The position numbers and the translations under genes were made by a program. This document shows, in pieces, positions 8,448 to 18,794 of a stretch of 64,000 bases of DNA. The notes beneath the pieces are model-generated. The model worked only from the letters and a program-made list of their open reading frames with translations, made no database searches and was not told the origin of the DNA. This stretch comes from Pseudomonas lurida (GTDB lineage: Bacteria > Pseudomonadota > Gammaproteobacteria > Pseudomonadales > Pseudomonadaceae), in NCBI RefSeq assembly GCF_002563895.1, contig NZ_PDJB01000001.1:1719501-1783500 (forward strand), given 5' to 3'. Position 1 is the stretch's first letter. Each line of letters opens with the position of its first letter.

Positions 8448-11400
8448 TCAAGCAGATTTCGGGATGAGGCGCTCGAACAACGCCTCCAATGTATTAAAGC
8501 GTTCTTCGGCACGTTCCATCGGCACCATGAACTTGAACAGCGTAGCCCCTTCGAACTTATAACGGTTGGGCTGGCCCTGGATCAGCTTGATCAGCACCAG
8601 GGGGTCCACCGGCGTCTGCGCTTCGAACTCGATGCGCCCACCTTGCGGCCCGGCGTCGACCTTCTTGATACCCAGTTGCTCGGCCTGCAACTTGAGCAGG
8701 GTCAGGCGCACCAGGTTCTTGGTCGGCTCCGGCAACAGGCCGAAACGGTCGATCATCTCCACCTGCAGGTCCTTGAGGCCTTCTTCGTCGGTGGCCGAGG
8801 CGATGCGTTTGTACAGGATCAGTCGCGCATGCACGTCCGGCAGGTAGTCTTCGGGAATCAGTGCAGGCAAGCGCAGGTTGATCTCCGGGCCGCCACCCAG
8901 GGGTTGATCGAGGTTGGGCTGCTCGCCTTTGCGGATGGCTTTCACCGCGCGCTCAAGCATCTCCATGTACAGGGTGAAACCGACCGCCTGGATCTGCCCG
9001 CTCTGGCCGTCGCCCAGCAATTCGCCGGCACCACGGATCTCCAGGTCGTTGGTGGCCAGTACGAAACCGGCGCCCAGGTCCTGGGTATTGGCGATGGCTT
9101 CCAGGCGCTTTTCTGCGTCGCCGGTGATCTGTTGGCGCGGTGGCGTCAGCAGGTAGGCATACGCCTGGTGGTGACTACGACCCACCCGGCCGCGCAATTG
9201 GTGCAGTTGCGCCAGGCCGAACTTGTCGGCGCGCTCGATGATGATGGTGTTGGCGCTCGGTACGTCGATGCCGGTCTCGATGATGGTCGAGGCGATCAGC
9301 ACGTTGAAGCGCTTGTGGTAGAAGTCGCTCATCACCTGTTCGAGTTCACGCTCGCGCATCTGCCCGTGGCCGATCGCAATACGCGCTTCCGGCACCAGTT
9401 CGGCGAGGTCGGCGGCGCACTTCTCGATGGTCTTCACGTCGTTGTGCAGGTAGTAAACCTGCCCGCCGCGCAGCAATTCGCGCAGCAGTGCTTCCTTGAC
9501 CGTGCTTTTGTTCTGCTCCATCACGAAGGTGCGCACCGACAGGCGACGCGCCGGTGGCGTGGCGATGATCGACAGGTCGCGCATGCCCGACACCGCCATG
9601 TTCAGTGTGCGCGGAATCGGCGTGGCGGTCAGGGTGAGGATGTCGACTTCGCTGCGCAGGGCCTTGAGCTGTTCTTTCTGGCGCACACCAAAGCGGTGTT
9701 CTTCGTCGATGATCACCAGGCCCAGGTTCTTGATCTTCACGTCGTCCGACAGCAGCTTGTGCGTGCCGATGACGATATCGATCTTGCCTTCCGCCAAATC
9801 GGCGACGGCCGCGTTGACTTCCTTGGCCGATTTGAAGCGGCTCATCACTTCCACGGTCACCGGCCAGTCGGCAAAGCGGTCGCGGAAGCTGTTGTAGTGC
9901 TGCTGGGCGAGCAGGGTGGTGGGGACCAGGATCGCCACTTGCTTGCCGCCATGCACGGCAATAAAGGCGGCGCGCATCGCCACCTCGGTCTTGCCGAAGC
10001 CCACGTCACCGCACACCAGGCGGTCCATTGGCTTGGGCGCCAGCATGTCGGCGCGTACTGCTTCGATGGTGGTTTGCTGGTCCGGGGTTTCTTCGAACGC
10101 GAAGCCGGCGCTGAATGTCGCATAGTCGGCTTTCGGGTCGGCGAAGGCATAACCTTCGCGCGCCGCACGCCGGGCATAGATGTCGAGCAATTCGGCGGCG
10201 ACGTCGCGCACCTGCTCGGCGGCCTTGCGCTTGGCTTTTTGCCAGGTCTCGGAACCCAGGCGGTGCAACGGCGCCAGGGCATCGTCGCTGCCGGTGTAGC
10301 GCGCGATCAGGTGCAGGCTGGCCACCGGCACGTAGAGCTTGGCGCCCTCGGCGTATTCCATGGTGAGGAATTCGGCAGCCTGGTTGTCGATCTCCAGGGT
10401 CTGCAGGCCCAGGTAGCGGCCGACACCGTGATCGATATGCACCACCGGCGCGCCTTCGCGCAGCTCGGTGAGGTTCTTGATCACCGCGTCGTTGTTGGCG
10501 TCGGCGCGTTTTTCACGGCGACGACGCTGCATCACGCGCTGGCCGAACAGCGGGCTTTCGGCGATCAGCGCGAGGGCCGGGTCATCCAGCAGCAGGCCTT
10601 CGTCGAGCGGTGCGATGGTGATCGCCAGGCGCTCTTTGCTCTTGACGAAATCAGGCCAGCTGTCGACGGTTTTGGGGCGCAGCTTCAGGCGCTCGAGCAA
10701 TTCCAGCAGCACTTCGCGACGGCCTGCTGACTCGGCCGTAAACAGCACGCGGCCAGGGAAGTCGCCGAGGAAGTTGGACAGCGCTTCCAGCGGTTGCGTG
10801 GCTTTGGCCTGGATCGCTAGATCCGGCAACGCCGCCGCGGGGAAGCGCTCGCGGCCCACACCGGGGTCTACATCTTGCTGGCTGGCGACTACACGCGGCC
10901 AGTTTTTAAGGCGCGCGAAGCAGTCTTCCACCGGCAGGAACAGCTCGGCGGGCGGCAATAAAGGACGCGAAGGATCGACGCGGCGTTCTTCGTAGCGGTT
11001 ACGCACGTCGTTCCAGAAGTTTTCTGCAGCTTGCTCAATGCCCGGCAGCGAGAACACTTGAGTGTCCTGGGGCAGGTAATCGAACAGGGTGGAGGTTTCA
11101 TCGAAGAACAGCGGCAGGTAGTACTCGATACCGGCCGGGGTGATCCCGCTGCTCAGGTCCTGGAAGATCGGGCAGCGGCGGAAGTCGACGTCGAAGCGTT
11201 CACGGAAGCGCGCCTTGAAGCGGGTGACCGCGTCTTTTTGCAGCGGGAATTCCCGAGCGGGCAGCAGCTTGACCGAGTCCACCTTGTCGATGGAGCGCTG
11301 GTTTTCCGGATCGAAGGTGCGCAAGGTCTCGATTTCGTCATCGAACAGGTCGATGCGGTAGGGCAGTTTGCTGCCCATCGGGAACAGGTCGATCAATGCA

Positions 11401-11897
11401 CCGCGCACCGCGAACTCACCGTGTTCATACACCGTGTCGACGCACCGGTAGCCGCTGGCTTCCAGGCGTGTGCGCATCTGCTCTACGTCGAGCTTCTGGC
11501 CGATATCCAGGACCAGGCTGCTGCCCAGCAGGAACTTGGTCGGCGCCAGGCGATGCAGCGCCGTGGTGATCGGCACGACCAGCACGCCGTGGGCCAGTTC
11601 CGGCAAGCGGTACAGGCTGGCGATGCGCTGGGAGATGATGTCCTGGTGCGGCGAGAACAGGTCGTAGGGCAGGGTTTCCCAATCGGGGAAATGCAGCACC
11701 GGCAAATCGGGGGCGAAGAAGCTCAGCTCCTGCTCCAACCGTTCGGCACTCTGGCTGTCGGCGGTGAGCAGCAGGGTAAAGCGCTTGGCTGCGCTGGCAG
11801 CCTCGGCAATGGCCAGGCTCAGGGCGGCACCGGGCAGGTTGCCCCAGTGCTGTTTACCTGCCGCGGCAGGGAGAAGCGGTAGACGCAGAACGGGCAC
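8448..11897 (-). CDS. mfd: Transcription-repair coupling factor
   Basis: This 1149-residue protein has the full Mfd layout. The N-terminal UvrB-homology region binds UvrA. The RNA-polymerase interacting (CarD-like) module lies near residues 470-550 (VVHIDHGVGRY). The RecG-like translocase carries Walker A GDVGFGKTE and the DEEHRFG box. A regulatory TRCF domain sits at the C-terminus. Mfd removes RNA polymerase stalled at lesions and recruits the Uvr excision complex. Start ATG 11897 gives the usual length. csiV follows after 11 bases, so the two likely form an operon. Confidence 0.97.
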   Translation of the reverse strand: MPVLRLPLLPAAAGKQHWGNLPGAALSLAIAEAASAAKRFTLLLTADSQSAERLEQELSFFAPDLPVLHFPDWETLPYDLFSPHQDIISQRIASLYRLPELAHGVLVVPITTALHRLAPTKFLLGSSLVLDIGQKLDVEQMRTRLEASGYRCVDTVYEHGEFAVRGALIDLFPMGSKLPYRIDLFDDEIETLRTFDPENQRSIDKVDSVKLLPAREFPLQKDAVTRFKARFRERFDVDFRRCPIFQDLSSGITPAGIEYYLPLFFDETSTLFDYLPQDTQVFSLPGIEQAAENFWNDVRNRYEERRVDPSRPLLPPAELFLPVEDCFARLKNWPRVVASQQDVDPGVGRERFPAAALPDLAIQAKATQPLEALSNFLGDFPGRVLFTAESAGRREVLLELLERLKLRPKTVDSWPDFVKSKERLAITIAPLDEGLLLDDPALALIAESPLFGQRVMQRRRREKRADANNDAVIKNLTELREGAPVVHIDHGVGRYLGLQTLEIDNQAAEFLTMEYAEGAKLYVPVASLHLIARYTGSDDALAPLHRLGSETWQKAKRKAAEQVRDVAAELLDIYARRAAREGYAFADPKADYATFSAGFAFEETPDQQTTIEAVRADMLAPKPMDRLVCGDVGFGKTEVAMRAAFIAVHGGKQVAILVPTTLLAQQHYNSFRDRFADWPVTVEVMSRFKSAKEVNAAVADLAEGKIDIVIGTHKLLSDDVKIKNLGLVIIDEEHRFGVRQKEQLKALRSEVDILTLTATPIPRTLNMAVSGMRDLSIIATPPARRLSVRTFVMEQNKSTVKEALLRELLRGGQVYYLHNDVKTIEKCAADLAELVPEARIAIGHGQMRERELEQVMSDFYHKRFNVLIASTIIETGIDVPSANTIIIERADKFGLAQLHQLRGRVGRSHHQAYAYLLTPPRQQITGDAEKRLEAIANTQDLGAGFVLATNDLEIRGAGELLGDGQSGQIQAVGFTLYMEMLERAVKAIRKGEQPNLDQPLGGGPEINLRLPALIPEDYLPDVHARLILYKRIASATDEEGLKDLQVEMIDRFGLLPEPTKNLVRLTLLKLQAEQLGIKKVDAGPQGGRIEFEAQTPVDPLVLIKLIQGQPNRYKFEGATLFKFMVPMERAEERFNTLEALFERLIPKSA

Positions 11898-12252
11898 GGA
11901 AGGTTGAGCTCCAAGCGTTGCGACAAAGTCGGTAATTGTAACGGCCCAAGGTGCCGCCTGTCAGTTTCTGACTGAGCCTATTACGGTTTGTAGGAAATGT
12001 AGTGGCTAAGACAAACAATGGCGTGTTTTGACTCAATATGTAGTGCCGAAATACGCGATTGTTTAGGAGGGTTACGGACAAGTCGACACGCTTCCCCAAC
12101 TAGTGGCCTTCTGGAACCCGCGTATTTACTGGGCTGCAGCGGGGCGGTATTTTTTGGCAAGGGGTTTTTGTTGTAGGACGCGCATTGCTCCGAGGGCGGT
12201 CGGGCGGCATAATGTAGCCCCTTTTTTCAGCCCCTACATGTGGAAGGTTCCC
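11898..12252. other. Divergent intergenic region mfd / gap
   Basis: About 355 bases separate the divergent starts of mfd and gap and should hold both promoters. The stretch is AT-rich around 11990-12060. No repeat, RNA gene or clear operator was recognised. Confidence 0.6.
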
Positions 12253-13701
12253 GTGACTCAGAAGCCCGACCAGTGTCTTGGTGAATGGATCGACCGTGAA
12301 GCACTCGCAGAAGCGATGATCCCGCTTATCGGTCAGCTGTACCGCAATAACAATGTGGTGAGCTCGATCTATGGCCGCAGCCTGATCAACCAGTCTGTCA
12401 TCGCGATTCTCAAAGCCCACCGCTTTGCGCGCCATCGCTCCGCCGACGACAGCGAACTCTCCGTCCACGAAACATTCCCACTGCTCAAGGCCATGAGCGA
12501 GCTCAAGCTCGGCGCGGCTTCGGTAGACCTGGGCAAGCTGGCCTACAAATTCCGTAAAGAAGGCAATGGCCGTAGCGCCGAGCAGTTCGTACGCGAAGAA
12601 ATGGCCGAAGTGGTAGGTCAGCAAAACGCCGCGGCTCGCAAGGGCACCGACGTTGTGCTGTACGGCTTCGGTCGTATCGGCCGCCTGCTGGCGCGCATCC
12701 TGATCGAAAAAACCGGTGGCGGCGACGGCCTGCGCCTGCGTGCCATCGTGGTGCGTAAAGGCGCCGAGAACGACCTGACCAAACGTGCCAGCCTGCTGCG
12801 TCGCGATTCGGTACACGGTCCGTTCAACGGCACCATCGTCATCGACGAAGAAAACAACACCATCACCGCCAACGGTAACCTGATCCAGGTGATCTACGCG
12901 AAGAACCCGTCCGAGGTGGATTACACCCAGTACGGCATCAAGGACGCCCTGCTGGTGGACAACACCGGCGTATGGCGTGACGCCGAAGGCCTGGGCCAGC
13001 ACCTGGCCTGCCCGGGTGTCGACCGCGTTGTGTTGACCGCGCCTGGCAAGGGCAAGCTGAAGAACATCGTTCACGGCATCAACCACACTGAAATCACCGC
13101 CGACGACAAGATCGTGTCCGCCGCTTCCTGCACCACCAACGCCATCGTGCCGGTGCTCAAGGCAGTGAATGACAAGTTCGGCATCGTCAACGGCCACGTC
13201 GAGACCGTTCACTCGTACACCAACGACCAGAACCTGATCGACAACTTCCACAAGGGCGATCGCCGTGGCCGTAGCGCCGCGTTGAACATGGTGATCACCG
13301 AGACCGGCGCTGCCACCGCTGCTGCCAAGGCCCTGCCTGAGCTGGCCGGCAAGCTGACCGGTAACGCGATTCGCGTTCCGACGCCGAACGTGTCGATGGC
13401 CATCCTCAACCTGAACCTTGAGAAAGCCGCCACCCGTGAAGAGATGAACGAGTACCTGCGCTACATGGCGCTGCACTCCGATCTGCACAAGCAAATCGAC
13501 TTCGTCAATTCCCAGGAAGTGGTCTCCACCGACTTCGTGGGTTCGCGCCACGCCGGTGTGGTGGACGCGGAAGCGACCATTACCCAGGACAACCGCGTTG
13601 TACTGTACGTCTGGTACGACAACGAGTTCGGCTACAGCTGCCAGGTGGTTCGCGTGATGGAAGACATGGCCGGGGTCAACCCGCCTGCGTTCCCGCGTTA
13701 A
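12253..13701 (+). CDS. gap: Glyceraldehyde-3-phosphate dehydrogenase, long form
   Basis: The chosen start is GTG 12253, five bases after GGAAGG; an ATG at 12238 would place that ribosome site inside the coding region. The protein is 482 residues, about 140 longer than ordinary GapA, with an extra helical N-terminal domain of about 125 residues. It matches the PA3001-type Pseudomonas enzyme. The Rossmann motif YGFGRIGRL starts the dehydrogenase part. The catalytic Cys293 lies in SAASCTTNA. Enzymes of this class oxidise glyceraldehyde-3-phosphate or run the reverse, gluconeogenic reaction; cofactor preference cannot be read with certainty. A clear terminator follows. Confidence 0.92.
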   Translation: MTQKPDQCLGEWIDREALAEAMIPLIGQLYRNNNVVSSIYGRSLINQSVIAILKAHRFARHRSADDSELSVHETFPLLKAMSELKLGAASVDLGKLAYKFRKEGNGRSAEQFVREEMAEVVGQQNAAARKGTDVVLYGFGRIGRLLARILIEKTGGGDGLRLRAIVVRKGAENDLTKRASLLRRDSVHGPFNGTIVIDEENNTITANGNLIQVIYAKNPSEVDYTQYGIKDALLVDNTGVWRDAEGLGQHLACPGVDRVVLTAPGKGKLKNIVHGINHTEITADDKIVSAASCTTNAIVPVLKAVNDKFGIVNGHVETVHSYTNDQNLIDNFHKGDRRGRSAALNMVITETGAATAAAKALPELAGKLTGNAIRVPTPNVSMAILNLNLEKAATREEMNEYLRYMALHSDLHKQIDFVNSQEVVSTDFVGSRHAGVVDAEATITQDNRVVLYVWYDNEFGYSCQVVRVMEDMAGVNPPAFPR

Positions 13702-13720
13702 GCGTTTGCGTTGAATGAAA

Positions 13721-13747
13721 AAGCCCCGACTGGTTCGGGGCTTTTTT
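13721..13747 (+). terminator. Terminator of gap
   Basis: AAGCCCCGA / TCGGGGCTT stem with a short loop and a following T run, about 20 bases after the gap stop codon. Confidence 0.9.
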
Positions 13748-13778
13748 ACACCTGATGGTTTCGTGCTGTCGGTCATGG

Positions 13779-13857
13779 CCCCATCGCAGGCAAGCCAGCT
13801 TCCACCTTTGAATGTGTTCGCAAATCAAAATGTGGGTGCTGGTTGCCCGCGATGGGC
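13779..13857. repeat. Degenerate REPIN
   Basis: CCCATCGCAGGCAAGCCAGC and its inverted partner GGTTGCCCGCGATGGG enclose about 40 bases. The arms have diverged from the consensus but can still pair at their ends. Confidence 0.75.
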
Positions 13858-13859
13858 TG

Positions 13860-14393
13860 TCAGTCCAAAAGCTTGCTACGCAGGCTGTCGGACAATCCGT
13901 TGGGCGCAAGCCAGATCCCCAGGTAAGCCTTTGCCAGCTCGTCATCGCGACTGCTGAACGCCACTTGGCCATTGATCTCGAGGTTCAAGCCCCGCCCCGG
14001 ACGAAAATCCAGGGCATAGCGATCGCCGCTGCGGATATTGCGAAAGCTGGCGTGCAGTTTTTCTATCTCGGGCTTCAGCCGGGCACTCGCTTGCTGGCGT
14101 TCCAGTGTGGTGGTGGCGGCCTTGATCACATCGTTGCGGTCGATATCACGGAAGTAGTACAGCACAAGGTGCAGTGCTTTTTGTTGGTCCCAGGCTTGTT
14201 TGGCGCTCAAGTCCGACGGGGCATACAGCGCCGCCGCATACACATCCGCCCAGAGGTACGTGAGCACCGCCTGGTTTTTCAGCACCAGTGACTGGGACTG
14301 TGCCGGGAAGTTGGCTTGCTTGAGCCGATCCGCCTCATTGGCGTGTGCGGTGATCGACAGCATGAGCAATAAACAGAAAACGATGTGTCGCAT
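13860..14393 (-). CDS. Exported chalcone-isomerase-like protein
   Basis: This 177-residue protein has a signal peptide (MRHIVFCLLLMLSITAHA) and a mature domain with the chalcone isomerase-like fold pattern, including VLTYLWADVYAAALY and an LNLEINGQ strand. Bacterial members of this family are periplasmic, probably bind small hydrophobic ligands, and are not proven isomerases. The gene occupies the position before sthA seen in other pseudomonads (PA2992-like). It is divergent from sthA across about 260 bases. Confidence 0.75.
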   Translation of the reverse strand: MRHIVFCLLLMLSITAHANEADRLKQANFPAQSQSLVLKNQAVLTYLWADVYAAALYAPSDLSAKQAWDQQKALHLVLYYFRDIDRNDVIKAATTTLERQQASARLKPEIEKLHASFRNIRSGDRYALDFRPGRGLNLEINGQVAFSSRDDELAKAYLGIWLAPNGLSDSLRSKLLD

Positions 14394-14653
14394 AATGGCC
14401 CGTCCCGAAAAGATGCGTGACTACAGGTTAATTCATTTTCCGACAGCAGCAGGGTTCAGGGATAATCTGCGTTGTGTAGTAAAGGCAAGACTGGCCTACG
14501 ACGCGACCAAGGGTTAATGTTCGCGGCGTTGAGCCTTATATAGACTGTGCCCCGGTTCACACACTTGAGCCAAATTGTCCTTCATGACCGCTGGCCGCGG
14601 CATGATTTAGCCCGGCGTCCAACCGTACGCCTGGCCTGTTCTGAGGAGTACGC

Positions 14654-16048
14654 ATGGCTGTCTACAACTACGACGTGGTGGTACTGGGTTCCGGCCCGGC
14701 TGGAGAAGGTGCGGCGATGAACGCCGCCAAAGCTGGGCGCAAGGTGGCGATGGTCGATAGCCGTCGCCAGGTTGGCGGTAACTGCACCCACCTGGGCACC
14801 ATCCCGTCCAAGGCCTTGCGTCACTCGGTGCGCCAGATCATGCAGTTCAACACCAACCCGATGTTCCGGGCCATTGGTGAGCCGCGTTGGTTCTCGTTCC
14901 CGGACGTGCTGAAAAGCGCCGAGAAAGTCATCTCCAAGCAGGTTGCTTCGCGTACTGGCTACTACGCCCGTAACCGCGTCGATCTGTTCTTCGGCACCGG
15001 CAGCTTCGCCGACGAGCAAACCATCGAGGTGGTCTGCCCCAATGGCGTGGTCGAGAAGCTGGTGGCCAAGCACATCATCATCGCCACCGGTTCGCGCCCG
15101 TATCGCCCGGCGGATATCGATTTCCACCACCCGCGTATCTACGATAGCGACACCATCCTGAGCCTGGGCCACACCCCGCGCAAACTGATCATCTACGGCG
15201 CCGGCGTGATTGGCTGTGAATACGCCTCGATCTTCAGCGGCCTGGGTGTATTGGTCGAGCTGGTGGATAACCGCGACCAGTTGCTGAGCTTCCTCGACTC
15301 GGAAATCTCCCAGGCGTTGAGCTATCACTTCAGCAACAACAACATCACCGTGCGCCACAACGAGGAGTACGAGCGGGTCGAGGGCCTGGACAACGGTGTG
15401 ATCCTGCACCTCAAGTCCGGCAAGAAGATCAAGGCTGACGCCTTGCTGTGGTGCAACGGCCGTACCGGTAACACCGACAAGCTGGGCATGGAAAACATCG
15501 GGGTCAAGGTCAACAGCCGTGGCCAGATCGAGGTGGACGAGAACTACCGCACCTGCGTGACCAACATCTACGGTGCCGGTGACGTGATCGGCTGGCCAAG
15601 CCTGGCCAGTGCCGCGCACGACCAAGGGCGTTCGGCCGCTGGCAGCATCGTCGACAACGGCAGCTGGCGCTACGTGAACGACGTGCCGACCGGCATCTAC
15701 ACCATTCCGGAGATCAGCTCGATCGGCAAGAACGAGCACGAACTGACCAAGGCCAAGGTGCCTTACGAAGTGGGCAAGGCGTTCTTCAAGAGCATGGCGC
15801 GTGCGCAGATCGCCGGTGAGCCGCAAGGCATGCTGAAGATCCTGTTCCACCGCGAAACCCTGGAAGTCCTCGGCGTGCATTGCTTCGGCTACCAGGCGTC
15901 GGAGATCGTGCACATCGGCCAGGCGATCATGAACCAGCCAGGTGAACTCAATACCCTCAAGTATTTTGTCAACACCACGTTCAACTACCCGACCATGGCG
16001 GAAGCCTATCGGGTAGCGGCCTACGACGGCCTCAACCGGCTTTTTTGA
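14654..16048 (+). CDS. sthA: Soluble pyridine nucleotide transhydrogenase
   Basis: This 464-residue FAD enzyme moves hydride between NADPH and NAD+. The FAD site [14 protein letters not shown] is at residues 12-25. The redox loop reads [14 protein letters not shown], so the second cysteine of the disulfide oxidoreductase motif is replaced, which separates SthA from lipoamide dehydrogenase and mercuric reductase. A second Rossmann motif ([14 protein letters not shown]) binds the nicotinamide cofactor, and a dimerisation domain forms the C-terminus. GAGGAG precedes the ATG. The gene is monocistronic and convergent with the glycerophosphodiesterase gene. Confidence 0.96.
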   Translation: MAVYNYDVVVLGSGPAGEGAAMNAAKAGRKVAMVDSRRQVGGNCTHLGTIPSKALRHSVRQIMQFNTNPMFRAIGEPRWFSFPDVLKSAEKVISKQVASRTGYYARNRVDLFFGTGSFADEQTIEVVCPNGVVEKLVAKHIIIATGSRPYRPADIDFHHPRIYDSDTILSLGHTPRKLIIYGAGVIGCEYASIFSGLGVLVELVDNRDQLLSFLDSEISQALSYHFSNNNITVRHNEEYERVEGLDNGVILHLKSGKKIKADALLWCNGRTGNTDKLGMENIGVKVNSRGQIEVDENYRTCVTNIYGAGDVIGWPSLASAAHDQGRSAAGSIVDNGSWRYVNDVPTGIYTIPEISSIGKNEHELTKAKVPYEVGKAFFKSMARAQIAGEPQGMLKILFHRETLEVLGVHCFGYQASEIVHIGQAIMNQPGELNTLKYFVNTTFNYPTMAEAYRVAAYDGLNRLF

Positions 16049-16052
16049 GCGG

Positions 16053-16082
16053 CTCCGGCCGGTGGCCTGAGCCGGCCGGGGA
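16053..16082. terminator. GC-rich hairpin between convergent genes
   Basis: CTCCGGCCGG and CCGGCCGGGG can pair around a TGGCCTGAG loop, between the convergent ends of sthA (16048) and the phosphodiesterase gene (16091). There is no T run, so its use as a bidirectional terminator is an inference. Confidence 0.5.
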
Positions 16083-16090
16083 GACCGATT

Positions 16091-16813
16091 TCAGTAATTC
16101 CCGAGAGTGGCAGTGGCCAAACCGGGAAAGTCTGTAATCAGGCTATCTACGCCGAAGTCGGCGAGCCTGCGCATCAGCGCGGGTTCGTTGACTGTCCACA
16201 CGGACACGTGCAAACCCTGGCGCTGGGCTTTTTCCAGGCGCTCGGGGGTGCACAACGTCCAGTTCAACGCCAGAATCTCACAGCCATAGTTCTGCGCGAC
16301 CTTCAACGGGTCGAGCCAGGCGTATTCGGCGACCAGCCCACGTGACAGGTCTGGGGTGAGTTCAACCGCTGCTTTCAACACTTCTCGCGAACTCGAGGTG
16401 ACGGTGACTTTGTCCATCAGGCCAAAGCGCACGGCCATTTCCCGAATCGCCAGCACGGTAGTGGCAGCGCGGGTGCGCGAAGCGCTTTTGACTTCCAGTT
16501 GCCAGTGATCGAAATCGCAGTGCTCGAACAGCTCTTCCAGGCGCGGGATCGGGCAAGGCTTGACCCAGCCCGGGCCGCCTTTGCGCGCGTCCATTTTCAC
16601 CAGGTCTGCCGCCGAGTACTCGACGACTTTGCCGCGCCGGTCGGCGGTACGCTTGAGGGTCGGGTCGTGAATGACCATCAGCTCGCCGTCCATGGACAGG
16701 TGCAAGTCCAGTTCGCAGCGGCGTACGCCGTGCTTGAGGCACTCCTGGAAGCTGGTCAGGGTGTTTTCCGGTGCTTCGCCTTTGGCACCGCGGTGGCCGT
16801 AGATCAGGGTCAC
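16091..16813 (-). CDS. Glycerophosphodiester phosphodiesterase
   Basis: This 240-residue cytoplasmic TIM-barrel enzyme has the family motifs YGHRGAKGEAPENT at the N-terminus, CELDLHLSMDG with the metal-binding acidic residues, and VIHDPTL. It hydrolyses glycerophosphodiesters such as glycerophosphocholine to glycerol-3-phosphate and an alcohol. No signal peptide is present, so it is the cytosolic UgpQ-like type rather than periplasmic GlpQ. Position between sthA and a PilZ gene matches PA2990. Confidence 0.9.
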   Translation of the reverse strand: MTLIYGHRGAKGEAPENTLTSFQECLKHGVRRCELDLHLSMDGELMVIHDPTLKRTADRRGKVVEYSAADLVKMDARKGGPGWVKPCPIPRLEELFEHCDFDHWQLEVKSASRTRAATTVLAIREMAVRFGLMDKVTVTSSSREVLKAAVELTPDLSRGLVAEYAWLDPLKVAQNYGCEILALNWTLCTPERLEKAQRQGLHVSVWTVNEPALMRRLADFGVDSLITDFPGLATATLGNY

Positions 16814-16857
16814 AGTTGCTCCTTTATGCCAGGTCGTCTGGCCGTGTAAATACGTAT

Positions 16858-17442
16858 TCAGGTGTCTTGTGCGTCGCTCTGTTCCCGCGCCAGGCGCCGT
16901 TCCTGGGCCTGTTTCTGCAGGATGTAGCGCGCCAGCAGCTGGCGTTGGGCGTCGGTCATGGCTTCGAATTCCGTGCCAACATCAAAACCACCGGCCTTGG
17001 GGTCGCAATGAGTGACCCGCGCGCGCAGCAGCAGGCCGAGCGCCTGGGGCATCAGCACCAGCTTGACCGCCAGGTGGGCGCCGGGCGCCAAGGGCGTGGG
17101 GTGCTGGAAGTCGATACCGCCCTCGGAAATGATCACCGGCTGCGGTGCGCCGACCTCATCCAGCAGGCCGCGTGCCATGATCTGGCTGAGCAGGTCGAGG
17201 CGTTTGTTCTGCACGCGGAGGAAGGCGGCGAGGGTGCGATCCTTCTCGCTGAGCTGGCGTAGCAGGTGCTGGGCTTCGAATTCACTCAGGTGCAATTCGC
17301 TGAGCAGATTGAACAGTGGCGAATCATCCAGCAACACTTCCTTGCTCGCTGCTTCGGGGGCAGACAGGCTTTTGATTTGGAGTGCGATCATGTCGTCGAT
17401 ACGGTAGTATTCGCGGCGCTCTTCTTCATCTAATGTCGACAT
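16858..17442 (-). CDS. PilZ domain protein
   Basis: The gene encodes 194 residues starting MSTLDEEERREYYRIDD. A longer frame to 17568 exists but runs into the lolC promoter and has an arginine-rich, non-native look. The opening ERREYYRID is the RxxxR-like c-di-GMP-binding motif start, and a second PilZ signature (GGIDFQHPTPLAPGAHLAVKL) follows in the C-terminal half after a helical middle. Such proteins act as c-di-GMP receptors in motility or biofilm control; the partner is unknown. It is divergent from lolC. Confidence 0.8.
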   Translation of the reverse strand: MSTLDEEERREYYRIDDMIALQIKSLSAPEAASKEVLLDDSPLFNLLSELHLSEFEAQHLLRQLSEKDRTLAAFLRVQNKRLDLLSQIMARGLLDEVGAPQPVIISEGGIDFQHPTPLAPGAHLAVKLVLMPQALGLLLRARVTHCDPKAGGFDVGTEFEAMTDAQRQLLARYILQKQAQERRLAREQSDAQDT

Positions 17443-17536
17443 GGCGAACCCCAGGTAACGGTAATGGTCTGAGTGTAAAGCTGCTGACCAGACCCCGCCA
17501 CCGGGACGTCTTCTTTTCCTCCGAACAAGCCCCGAC

Positions 17537-18787
17537 ATGTTCAGACCTCTCTTCGTATTTATCGGCACGCGTTATACCCGTGCAAAGCGCCGCAATCATT
17601 TTGTGTCGTTCATTTCCCTCACGTCGATGATCGGGCTCGCCTTGGGCGTGGTCGTGATGATCGTGGTGTTGTCGGTGATGAACGGCTTCGATCATGAGAT
17701 GCGCACCCGCGTGCTGGGCATGGTGCCCCACGCGACCATCGAGGGCGATGCGCCCATCAGCGACTGGCAAAGCCTGGCCGACAAGGTCAAGCAGAACCCC
17801 AAGGTCCTGGCCGTTGCGCCATTTACCCAGATGCAGGGGTTGCTGACCAATGACGGCAAGGTGCAAAAGATCCTGCTCAATGCCATCGACCCGGCCCAGG
17901 AGCGCAACGTCTCGATCATCGACAAGTTCATGCTGCAGGGCAAACTCGACGACCTGGCGCCCGGCAGCTTTGGCATCGTCATCGGCGACAAGGCCGCGGC
18001 CAAGCTCGGTGTAGGTGTCGGCGACAAGCTGACCTTCGTCGCCCCGGAAGTCACCGTGACCCCGGCCGGCATGTTCCCCCGCATGAAGCGCTTCACTGTG
18101 GTGGGCACCTTCCACGTCGGCGCCGGCGAGATCGACGGCTACCTTGGTCTGACCAACCTCACCGACCTGGCCCGCCTGCACCGCTGGCAGCCAGACCAGG
18201 TGCAGGGCCTGCGCCTCAAGTTCAACGACCTGTTCGACGCACCGCGCGGTGCCTGGGAGATCGCCCAGCACCTGGGTGAAAGCCAGTACTACGCCCGCGA
18301 CTGGACCCGTACCCACGGCAACCTGTACCAGGCCATCCGCATGGAAAAAGCCATGATCGGCCTGCTGTTGCTGCTGATCGTCGCCGTGGCTGCCTTCAAC
18401 ATCATCTCCACGCTGGTGATGGTGGTGAACGACAAGAAGGGCGATATCGCCATCCTGCGTACCCTGGGCGCCACGCCGGGGCAGATCATGGCGATCTTTA
18501 TGGTGCAGGGCACCGTCATCGGCGTGGTCGGCACCTTGATCGGTACGGCCGTCGGCATTCTGGCCGCGTTGAACGTCAGTGCGGCCATTGCCGGCCTCGA
18601 AACCCTGATCGGCCACAAGTTTCTCAACGCCGACGTCTATTTCATCGACTACTTGCCGTCCCAGGTTCAGGCCCAGGACGTGCTGATGGTGGGCGGCGCT
18701 GCGCTGCTCCTGAGTTTCCTTGCCACCCTGTATCCAGCCTGGCGCGCGGCACGTACCCAGCCAGCACAGGCCTTACGTTATGAGTGA
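17537..18787 (+). CDS. lolC: Lipoprotein-releasing ABC permease (LolC/LolE family)
   Basis: This 416-residue inner-membrane protein has one N-terminal membrane segment (about residues 25-50), a large periplasmic domain, and three C-terminal segments, the MacB/FtsX topology. It begins [15 protein letters not shown]. With LolD it extracts outer-membrane lipoproteins from the inner membrane and passes them to LolA. lolD overlaps its 3' end and a second LolC/E-type permease follows, giving lolC-lolD-lolE order. The two permeases are clear paralogues with nearly the same first 55 residues. Confidence 0.92.
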   Translation: MFRPLFVFIGTRYTRAKRRNHFVSFISLTSMIGLALGVVVMIVVLSVMNGFDHEMRTRVLGMVPHATIEGDAPISDWQSLADKVKQNPKVLAVAPFTQMQGLLTNDGKVQKILLNAIDPAQERNVSIIDKFMLQGKLDDLAPGSFGIVIGDKAAAKLGVGVGDKLTFVAPEVTVTPAGMFPRMKRFTVVGTFHVGAGEIDGYLGLTNLTDLARLHRWQPDQVQGLRLKFNDLFDAPRGAWEIAQHLGESQYYARDWTRTHGNLYQAIRMEKAMIGLLLLLIVAVAAFNIISTLVMVVNDKKGDIAILRTLGATPGQIMAIFMVQGTVIGVVGTLIGTAVGILAALNVSAAIAGLETLIGHKFLNADVYFIDYLPSQVQAQDVLMVGGAALLLSFLATLYPAWRAARTQPAQALRYE

Positions 18788-18794
18788 ATCGGGC

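Noticed and set aside
8391-10730. Very long plus-strand open frame opposite mfd
   Set aside because: It is an antisense shadow of mfd caused by high GC; the mfd protein on the minus strand is unmistakable.
12100-13776. Long minus-strand frame opposite gap
   Set aside because: Shadow frame; its composition (His/Val/Gly rich) is that of antisense to a GAPDH gene.
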